Shown piece after piece: positions 5,964 through 11,173 of a stretch of 22,499 nucleotides of DNA. The stretch comes from JABIBU01 sp964464685 (GTDB taxonomy: Bacteria; Patescibacteriota; Patescibacteriia; Magasanikbacterales; UBA922): the NCBI GenBank assembly GCA_964464685.1, contig CAYXGV010000013.1:1-22499 (forward strand). Reading direction: 5' to 3'. The position numbers and the translations under genes were made by a program. How positions within the stretch are numbered: the first letter of the stretch is position 1; every line of letters begins with the position of its first letter. Below the pieces are notes generated by a model. The model was not told where the DNA came from, searched no databases, and saw only the letters and a list, made by a program, of their open reading frames with translations.

Positions 5964-7307
5964 ATGAAAATTTTACTTAGAAAGTTAATTCCTAAAAAAT
6001 TAAAAAATATTTTGCATTTATTCTATGCCTGGTATGGGGCTTTTAAGTATGGTAACCCTTCGGAAGAATTATTGGTAATTGGTGTGACTGGTACGACGGG
6101 GAAATCTAGTACTATTCATTTTTTGCGTCAAATGCTAGAAGATCAGGGCTACAAAGTTGGATCCCTCTCAACGGTTGACTTTTATATCGCTGGTCAAGAA
6201 AAATTAAATGATCAAAAAATGACAATGCTTGGCAAGATGCAAATTCAAGAATATCTGCGTAAAATGGTAGATGCCAAATGTGATATTGCAATTGTTGAAA
6301 CCACTTCAGAAGGTTATTTACAATTTAGACATCGTTTTATAAATTATGACATGATGATTTTGACTGGACTTTATCCCGAGCATATTGAATCACATGGTGG
6401 ATTTGAAAACTACAAATCAGCGAAGTTGGGGATATTCGACTACGCCTCAAGTCATAAGTCAAAAGTCATAAGTCAAAAGTCAATTTTAAAAGTCGCTATA
6501 GTTAATGGAAATTGTAAATATGCTGAGGAATTTTTGCAGTTTAATTTTGATAAAAAAATAGTTTTTAGCAGAGATGATCAAAAATTAGAATTAACTAATA
6601 AATATTTATCATCTATCATTTATCATTTATCGGCCAATGATATAAAAGCCTCTTCTAGTGGATTAAATTTTACCGTTGGTCAACGAGTATTTATTCCAAA
6701 ACTTTATGGAGAATATAATGTAATGAATTTGTTGGCTGGAATTTCAGTTTTGCGGGTTTTGGATATTAGTTGGTCAGATATAGAAGAGTCGGTAAATAAA
6801 GTTAAACCAGCTCCTGGACGTTTGGAATTTATTTCTGAAGCAGAAGAAAAAGGTTTTAAGGTGATTGTTGATTATGCGTTTGAACCCGTCGCTTTAGAAG
6901 GTCTTTATTCAGTGGTAAAATTAATTAATCCCAAACGAGTAATCCATGTTTGTGGTTCCACTGGTGGTGGTAGAGACAAGGCCAGACGAGAAAAAATTGG
7001 TCGTTTGGTGGGTGAGCAAGCGGATGTTTTTATTGTCACCAATGAAGATCCATATGATGAAGATCCGATGGAAATAATCAAACAAGTCTCCGCTGGTGCC
7101 AAAGCAGTTGGTAAAAAAATAAATAAAAACTTGTTTGAAGTTTTGGACAGAGGCGAAGCTATTGCCCAAGCTCTAAAAATGGCTGAAACAGGCGATCTGG
7201 TTTTGATAACTGGCAAAGGTAGTGAGCAGGCGATGTGTGTAGCTGGTGGTAAAATGATACCTTGGGATGATAGAGAAGTTGCTCGTGGTTTTTTAAAAGT
7301 GAATTAA
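5964..7307 (+). CDS. MurE-like Mur ligase, N-terminal domain missing
   Basis: A 447-residue ATP-dependent Mur ligase. The central domain has P-loop GTTGKSS (43-49), the VETTSEG segment (111-117), and a lysine in NYKSAK (Lys154) where MurE carries its carbamylated Lys. The C-terminal domain begins near PGRLEF (284-289). MurE counterparts are recognisable but altered: DYAFEPVAL (303-311) for the usual DYAHTPDAL, NEDPYDEDP (360-368) where MurE has its amino-acid-specificity loop (DNPR in diaminopimelate enzymes), and TGKGSE (416-421). The roughly 90-residue MurE/MurF N-terminal UDP-MurNAc domain is absent; a short basic/aromatic stretch takes its place. It likely joins an amino acid to a nucleotide- or membrane-linked precursor, but the acceptor is uncertain. 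Two heptamer-periodic tracts lie inside the coding sequence (6450-6483, 6606-6633). Confidence 0.82.
   Translation: MKILLRKLIPKKLKNILHLFYAWYGAFKYGNPSEELLVIGVTGTTGKSSTIHFLRQMLEDQGYKVGSLSTVDFYIAGQEKLNDQKMTMLGKMQIQEYLRKMVDAKCDIAIVETTSEGYLQFRHRFINYDMMILTGLYPEHIESHGGFENYKSAKLGIFDYASSHKSKVISQKSILKVAIVNGNCKYAEEFLQFNFDKKIVFSRDDQKLELTNKYLSSIIYHLSANDIKASSSGLNFTVGQRVFIPKLYGEYNVMNLLAGISVLRVLDISWSDIEESVNKVKPAPGRLEFISEAEEKGFKVIVDYAFEPVALEGLYSVVKLINPKRVIHVCGSTGGGRDKARREKIGRLVGEQADVFIVTNEDPYDEDPMEIIKQVSAGAKAVGKKINKNLFEVLDRGEAIAQALKMAETGDLVLITGKGSEQAMCVAGGKMIPWDDREVARGFLKVN
6450..6483. repeat. Heptamer tandem repeat inside the Mur ligase gene
   Basis: Alternating 7-mers AGTCATA and AGTCAAA are repeated in tandem (6450-6463 and 6464-6477 are identical 14-mers, then a partial copy). 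They encode a Ser/Lys-rich loop (residues 163-173) directly after the Lys154 region. The frame is kept. Confidence 0.8.
6606..6633. repeat. Second heptamer repeat inside the Mur ligase gene
   Basis: Four 7-mers TTATCAT, CTATCAT, TTATCAT, TTATCGG run in tandem and encode residues about 215-223 (LSSIIYHLS). The frame is kept. Confidence 0.75.
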
Positions 7308-7308
7308 A

Positions 7309-7405
7309 TAGATACGCGAATTTAACGGATTAAACTAATCTTAACGAATTTGGCTTAATGGTAAATTCGTTCTAATCCGTTAAATTAGTTTAATCTGTGT
7401 ATCTA
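7309..7405. repeat. AT-rich inverted repeat between Mur ligase and bPH2 genes
   Basis: Terminal TAGATAC (7309-7315) and GTATCTA (7399-7405). Inner perfect arms are GATTAAACTAAT (7328-7339) with ATTAGTTTAATC (7384-7395), TTAACGGATTA (7322-7332) with TAATCCGTTAA (7373-7383), and AACGAATTT (7343-7351) with AAATTCGTT (7363-7371). Overlapping arms allow alternative folds. The words recur with roughly 7-bp spacing, as in the heptamer tracts elsewhere in the window. Confidence 0.75.
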
Positions 7406-7411
7406 TAAAAC

Positions 7412-7423
7412 TAAAATTTTTTT
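7412..7423 (+). promoter_or_regulatory. -10 box of the bPH2 gene, leaderless geometry
   Basis: TAAAAT (7412-7417), six Ts, then the ATG at 7424. The predicted +1 falls on the start codon. Confidence 0.45.
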
Positions 7424-8062
7424 ATGAGTGCAGAAAACAAAATAAAACTCAAACAAGACGAACAAATTTTGTCAGTCGTTAGAAGATATGGAGTGACTTT
7501 TTTCTGGTGGTGGTTGTTGATATTAATTTTGTTTGTGGTGCCGTTTTTCTTTATGTTTTGGTTGTTTCAGCACGGGTGGTGGGGACAAACATTGTTTATT
7601 GTTCCAGTTGTGTTGGGTGTTTTGACAATCATCAGAACTTTATTTTTATGGCAAAAAAATGTTTTGATTATTACTACCCATCGTTTAATTGATATTGATC
7701 AGCGGGGTTTTTTTGATAAAATTATTTCTGATGTGCCCTATGATCAAGTAGAAGATATTATGGGTCGGATAAAGGGATTTTGGGGGACTATTTTTCGTTT
7801 TGGCAACCTAACTATTCAGACTGGTAATGGTAAAGTCCAAATTATTGTTGATAAAATAAAACAACCAACTTTTTTACAACAAGAAATTAATGAAATTAGA
7901 GAACGTCATCTGGCGCGTTATTCCCATGATTTTAGCGGAGATGTGGCCAAAGCCATTATTGATAAGCTTTACGAGTTGGATTATGAAGATTTGCTCAGAG
8001 TTTACAAGCGAGCTAGAAAATTAAAGAAAAAATTTGAAGAAGAGGAAAGTGTTGAAAATTAA
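7424..8062 (+). CDS. Membrane protein with bacterial PH (bPH2/DUF304) domain
   Basis: This 212-residue protein has two adjacent membrane helices (about 23-47 and 53-72), with an aromatic WWW entry to the first. They are followed by a bacterial pleckstrin-homology domain of the bPH2/DUF304 type (about 75-155): VLIITTHRLIDIDQRGFF, the strand-turn DVPYDQVEDI, and FGNLTIQTGNGKVQIIVDKIKQP. The C-terminal 50 residues are a charged helix ending in KKKFEEEE. The PH-like domain would face the cytoplasm beneath the membrane. Molecular function is unknown; in many bacteria such genes sit near envelope genes, as here. No Shine-Dalgarno is visible, and the -10 box predicts a leaderless transcript. Confidence 0.82.
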   Translation: MSAENKIKLKQDEQILSVVRRYGVTFFWWWLLILILFVVPFFFMFWLFQHGWWGQTLFIVPVVLGVLTIIRTLFLWQKNVLIITTHRLIDIDQRGFFDKIISDVPYDQVEDIMGRIKGFWGTIFRFGNLTIQTGNGKVQIIVDKIKQPTFLQQEINEIRERHLARYSHDFSGDVAKAIIDKLYELDYEDLLRVYKRARKLKKKFEEEESVEN

Positions 8063-8104
8063 TATTATAAAAAATATTAACGAAATATTAACGAAATATT
8101 AATT

Positions 8105-8291
8105 GCTCTCCCCCTATTAGGGGGAGCACACACGAAGTGGTGAGGGGGTCTGCTAACACTGTAGAGTTTGTATTATCTATGTTATATTAAACACAACTAT
8201 TTTAAATTTATTTGATTATTAAAACATTCTTTGGAATAACAACAGACCCCCACCGTCACTGCGTGTCGGCTCCCCCTGATAGGGGGAGAGC
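8105..8291. repeat. Large GC-rich-ended inverted repeat element
   Basis: The left end holds hairpin GCTCTCCCCCTATTAGGGGGAGC and a GAGGGGGTCTG motif (to 8152). The right end holds CAGACCCCCACC and hairpin GCTCCCCCTGATAGGGGGAGAGC (to 8291). The ends are complementary and the centre (about 8153-8241) is AT-rich. The element fills most of the 8063-8325 intergenic stretch, has no ORF, and resembles a MITE. Confidence 0.8.
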
Positions 8292-8310
8292 TTCCATTTT
8301 TTTGTAAGTT

Positions 8311-8325
8311 TGCTATAATACAGTT
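8311..8325 (+). promoter_or_regulatory. Extended -10 promoter of the FtsB-like gene, leaderless
   Basis: TGCTATAAT (8311-8319) is a perfect extended -10. Six nt separate it from the ATG at 8326, so the predicted +1 is the start codon itself. Confidence 0.65.
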
Positions 8326-8727
8326 ATGATAAAGCAAAAACAATCAACTTTTAGGCGTTTTTTTGGTTCACGTTTATTTCTGATATCGGCGTTTATTTGT
8401 TTTATGTTGATTACTTTTGGTTATGGTAGGGCATATTATCAAGATTATAAAGTAAAAGAAGAAATACAAGCTTTGCAAAATGATGTAAAAAAACTAGAAC
8501 ATAAAAAATTAGAATCAATGGAAATTTTAAAGTATGTTACGTCTGATGCTTTTGTGGAAGAAAAAGCTAGAACCGAGTTGAATATGAAAAAACCGGGTGA
8601 AAATGTGGTGGTAATAAAAAATCAAGTTGAGGTTGAAAATAAGGGGGAGAAAGGGGATGTGGAAAACCGGGTCTTGAACAATCCTACCAAATGGTGGTAT
8701 TATTTCACTAATAGAGATATTAATTAA
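8326..8727 (+). CDS. FtsB/DivIC-type septum formation initiator
   Basis: This 133-residue bitopic protein has a short basic cytoplasmic tail, one membrane helix (about 16-36), and an extracytoplasmic coiled coil (about 42-70, KEEIQALQNDVKKLEHKK). A FVEEKARTELNMKKPGENVVV segment follows, the conserved EKAR-ELG-xxPGE motif of the FtsB/DivIC family. The C-terminus ends in a Trp-rich NNPTKWWYYF stretch. Family members bridge FtsL and FtsQ/DivIB in the division complex. A membrane parvulin lies downstream, and FtsE/FtsX are encoded elsewhere in the window. The extended -10 promoter 6 nt before the ATG predicts leaderless translation. Confidence 0.85.
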   Translation: MIKQKQSTFRRFFGSRLFLISAFICFMLITFGYGRAYYQDYKVKEEIQALQNDVKKLEHKKLESMEILKYVTSDAFVEEKARTELNMKKPGENVVVIKNQVEVENKGEKGDVENRVLNNPTKWWYYFTNRDIN

Positions 8728-8759
8728 TATACGAAGCTAATTTAATAAGCTTCGCTAAA

Positions 8760-8771
8760 TAATATATAGAT
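8760..8771 (+). promoter_or_regulatory. Possible -10 of the parvulin gene, leaderless geometry
   Basis: TAATAT (8760-8765) is a weaker match to a -10 box and again ends 6 nt before the ATG (8772). A CGAAGCT...AGCTTCG hairpin (8732-8754) just upstream may separate this gene from the FtsB-like gene. Confidence 0.3.
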
Positions 8772-9911
8772 ATGGAAGAACAAAACAAGCCCACAAAGAC
8801 ACGGGGGGGAAAGTCAATGTGGCAAGCATTTGCGTTGGGTATCGTGGTGGTTTTAATCCTAGCAGTTTTGGTTGTGCTGGGTTATGGTATAAATAGTGTA
8901 AAAAAGGTGTCTGATTCATCTTTTGCTTTGAATGTTGCCAAGACTTTCAATCTTTCAGCTGCCAAGATTAATGGGTTAAATATTAGTTATGTAGATTATA
9001 TGGATGATCTACAGACTTTAAAAAAGTTTTATTCTGAACAAACCGATGTAGCTCAACCAAGTGAAGAAGATATTTCTGATCAAGTAATAAGTCGATTAAT
9101 GGCCAATAAATTGATTGCAAAAATTGCCAAAGATTATGATGTGGAAGTTTTGGATACTGACGTAGCTGAAACCAAAACCCAATTGTTGGCACAATTTGAG
9201 AACGAACAAGCAGCCGAAGATGAATTAATGTCTCGTTATGGTTGGACTTTGGAAAAATATATTAATAAAGTAGTCAAACCATTATTGCTGGAACAGAAAT
9301 TACAAAAGACTTTTGAAGAAACTTCAGTGGATAGTAGTGATGCTGAAGCCCAAGAACAAGTACAGGCTTCACACATTTTATTTCAATTTGATCCAAATAC
9401 TAATCATGAAGATACTCGTACTGCTGCCGGTGAGGTGTTGAAACAAATTCAAGACGGAGCTGATTTTGCTGAAATGGCTACCCAATATGGTTCAGATGGT
9501 ACAAAAGACGTTGGTGGAGATTTGGGTTGGTTTGGTAGAGGTATGATGGTACCAGAATTTGAAGAAGCTGTTTTTGCCTTAGAACCAGGTCAATTGAGTG
9601 ATCAGTTGGTTGAAACAGAATTTGGTTATCACATTGTAAAATTGACAGACAAACGTTATGTACGTGATTTTGTTTCTTTCATGGATGAACAAATAAAGAC
9701 TGCCAAAGTTAAAATTTTGATTAATATTCATAATCCATTTGAAACTTTGGCCAGTGCTGATGATACTCAAGAAGTTGGAGAAAATATGGATGATGCAGAA
9801 GATACAGAGATTGTAGGAGACACAGAAACGGAAGAAGTAGATAATCAAGCAATTGATTCAGAAACAGGGGAGAGTGATGACGGTGAGCCAGCCGTAGAAG
9901 TAGTAGAATAA
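8772..9911 (+). CDS. Membrane-anchored PpiC-type peptidyl-prolyl isomerase
   Basis: This 379-residue SurA/PrsA-like foldase probably helps exported proteins fold outside the membrane. It has a basic cytoplasmic start, one uncleaved-looking membrane anchor (about 17-42; no lipobox Cys), a SurA_N-like helical chaperone region (about 55-185), and a parvulin rotamase domain (about 195-290). The rotamase carries ASHILF, the GADFAEMATQYGSDG helix and loop, GGDLGWFGRGMMVPEFEEAVF, and FGYHIVKL. The last 50 residues are a very acidic, probably disordered tail (repeated ED, TE and DD pairs). This tail is unusual for PrsA and might interact with cations or basic clients. A strong terminator follows the stop within 10 nt. 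Confidence 0.88.
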   Translation: MEEQNKPTKTRGGKSMWQAFALGIVVVLILAVLVVLGYGINSVKKVSDSSFALNVAKTFNLSAAKINGLNISYVDYMDDLQTLKKFYSEQTDVAQPSEEDISDQVISRLMANKLIAKIAKDYDVEVLDTDVAETKTQLLAQFENEQAAEDELMSRYGWTLEKYINKVVKPLLLEQKLQKTFEETSVDSSDAEAQEQVQASHILFQFDPNTNHEDTRTAAGEVLKQIQDGADFAEMATQYGSDGTKDVGGDLGWFGRGMMVPEFEEAVFALEPGQLSDQLVETEFGYHIVKLTDKRYVRDFVSFMDEQIKTAKVKILINIHNPFETLASADDTQEVGENMDDAEDTEIVGDTETEEVDNQAIDSETGESDDGEPAVEVVE

Positions 9912-9917
9912 AAATTT

Positions 9918-9943
9918 CCCCCGATGCGATATCGGGGGTTTTT
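9918..9943 (+). terminator. Intrinsic terminator after the parvulin gene
   Basis: CCCCCGAT (9918-9925) and ATCGGGGG (9931-9938) form an 8-bp perfect stem followed by five Ts. It ends only 2 nt before the tRNA-Gly 5' end. Confidence 0.9.
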
Positions 9944-9945
9944 GT

Positions 9946-10016
9946 GCGGGATTAGTATAATGGTAGTATGCGACCTTCCCAAGGTTGAGGCGCCAGTTCG
10001 ATTCTGGTATTCCGCT
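9946..10016 (+). tRNA. tRNA-Gly (CCC)
   Basis: Acceptor GCGGGAT/ATTCCGC with one G-T pair and discriminator T, a short D-arm, anticodon stem CGACC/GGTTG with loop TTCCCAA (anticodon CCC), and T-arm GCCAG-TTCGATT-CTGGT. It is 71 nt with no encoded CCA. No separate promoter is visible in the 2 nt between the upstream terminator and the tRNA, so expression probably depends on read-through or a promoter inside the end of the parvulin gene. Confidence 0.9.
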
Positions 10017-10052
10017 CTGTTTGGCTATAGCGGGCAGGCAAGGTTGAGCGAC

Positions 10053-10163
10053 GGGTTCTGAGCCCAAGGCCCACCCACCTCGCTGTGCACGCCTTCATGA
10101 CCGCCTTGGGAGGTGGGCTGTGGGCGGGAATTCCCGTTCCCCACTCTAAATTCCAGAAATTCC
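10053..10163. repeat. Left copy of the island-flanking direct repeat
   Basis: Two blocks, 10053-10081 and 10122-10163, match 15733-15761 and 15762-15803 at 26/29 and 39/42 positions by eye. This copy has about 40 extra bases between the blocks, containing a GAGGTGGG arm that pairs with CCCACCTC. The stretch 10017-10259 is otherwise GC-rich at first, has a C-run near 10190, and holds no credible protein gene. Confidence 0.75.
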
Positions 10164-10260
10164 AAATTTCCAGCGACGATTTCGTACGGTCCCCCCCATA
10201 ACAACGACATGTTTTGGTCGTCTCCGTTCCACCTTTTTTGGTCAATTGTATTATATCTTA

Positions 10261-10299
10261 ATATTCAAACTTTGAATATTCACGATTTGAATATATAAT
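10261..10299 (+). promoter_or_regulatory. Promoter with two chained operators for the regulator-nuclease operon
   Basis: Two copies of ATATTCA-N5-TGAATAT overlap, at 10261-10279 and 10276-10294, with centres 15 bp apart and the middle half-sites shared. The first extends to a perfect 21-bp palindrome (10260-10280). The -10 TATAAT (10294-10299) abuts the second operator, and the -35 region (about 10271-10276) is inside both. This is the arrangement expected for an autoregulating controller protein. The -10 ends 6 nt before the ATG at 10306. Confidence 0.7.
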
Positions 10300-10305
10300 G
10301 TGTAT

Positions 10306-10527
10306 ATGCCTAAAACAATACACACAAACGAATATCAGCAAGTTATAGAACGCCTCAAGCAGGCTCGTTTAAATGTTGACTTAACACAAAAAAAAGTATC
10401 GGAAAAAATCAAAAAGCCACAATCTTATATTTCCAAAGTTGAGGCCGGCGAACAGAGAGTAGATATTATTGAATTGAAAGTTTTTGCTGATTTATACAAA
10501 AAGAATCTTAATTTTTTTATTAAATAA
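10306..10527 (+). CDS. Small XRE-family regulator (controller-protein-like)
   Basis: This 73-residue protein consists almost wholly of a Cro/C1-type helix-turn-helix: ERLKQARLNVDLTQKKVSEKI, then the recognition helix PQSYISKVEAGEQRVDIIEL, then a C-terminal dimerisation-like helix. Its size and position directly before a restriction-type nuclease fit the C (controller) proteins of type II restriction-modification systems. These delay nuclease synthesis and repress or activate their own promoter. The start is ATG 10306 rather than GTG 10300, because the -10 box leaves no room for transcription to include 10300. The next gene starts 4 nt after the stop. The chained palindromes upstream are the obvious binding sites. 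Confidence 0.82.
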   Translation: MPKTIHTNEYQQVIERLKQARLNVDLTQKKVSEKIKKPQSYISKVEAGEQRVDIIELKVFADLYKKNLNFFIK

Positions 10528-10531
10528 TTTT

Positions 10532-11173
10532 ATGGTCAAAAGTAGAATTACTATTGAAAATAGAAAAGCAATTATAAAAAAAATTGATGCGTTTTATATT
10601 AAAACAATCAAATTAGTTTCAAGATATTCTGGCGGAAATAATGTTGGCGGAAAAATTAGGCAGTCAATGGGGGATTTAGGTGAAGAATTGGCCAAGGTTG
10701 CGTGGATGGAAGTGGCAAAGTTGTATTCAGGTATTTCTAAACCCGTTGAACCTAAAAAGGGGGAATCGGATATAAAAAAATGTGTTAATAAAAATGGCAA
10801 TATATTTAATGCTCATGTAGATAAACATTGTTATATTGAAGATAAGTTTGTTTTGGCTATTGAATCAAAGTCCTACCTTGATTCTTGTTATTATGCACGT
10901 GCCAGCACTGATTTTAGGTTGCTAAAAGAATATTATGATGCAAATTTAATCTGTGTAGTATTGTCTATTGAAGACGCTGCAAAGGAATCATCAAAAAAGT
11001 TTATTGAGGATGAAGGTTGGGTTGACGCAGTTTTTATCTTAACTGACGGGAAAAGATCGTCGTCAAAACCTATTTGGAATAAAAAATTTTATAAAAAGTT
11101 AAATTACGAAAAGGTTGGAAAGTTGGTTGATTTTATAGATGAGTTGTTTTGTAAACATCTTATTGTTAAATAA
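10532..11173 (+). CDS. Putative PD-(D/E)xK restriction endonuclease
   Basis: I do not recognise the exact family of this 213-residue protein. It has the skeleton of a PD-(D/E)xK nuclease: an acidic helix MGDLGEELAKVAW (46-58), GESDI (Asp80), and a hydrophobic strand running into FVLAIESKSYLD (Glu111-x-Lys113). A helix with YYARASTDFRLLKEYY and a second strand LICVVLSIED follow. The fold assignment rests on these motifs and on context: it follows a controller-type HTH gene by 4 nt and converges on a DNA methyltransferase gene, overlapping its 3' end by 8 bp. The likely role is cleavage of DNA lacking the partner methylation. An upstream in-frame start at 10484 lies inside the regulator gene and is less likely. 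Confidence 0.65.
   Translation: MVKSRITIENRKAIIKKIDAFYIKTIKLVSRYSGGNNVGGKIRQSMGDLGEELAKVAWMEVAKLYSGISKPVEPKKGESDIKKCVNKNGNIFNAHVDKHCYIEDKFVLAIESKSYLDSCYYARASTDFRLLKEYYDANLICVVLSIEDAAKESSKKFIEDEGWVDAVFILTDGKRSSSKPIWNKKFYKKLNYEKVGKLVDFIDELFCKHLIVK

Noticed and set aside
6450..6633. CRISPR-like repeats
   Set aside because: The 7-mers are tandem with no spacers, and they lie in frame within a conserved gene. No CRISPR array or cas gene was seen anywhere in the window.
10113..10298. 61-codon frame overlapping the regulator operator
   Set aside because: It consists of the flanking repeat plus operator DNA and has no protein-like features. Frames on the minus strand at 9952-10245 overlap tRNA-Gly and were rejected for the same reason.
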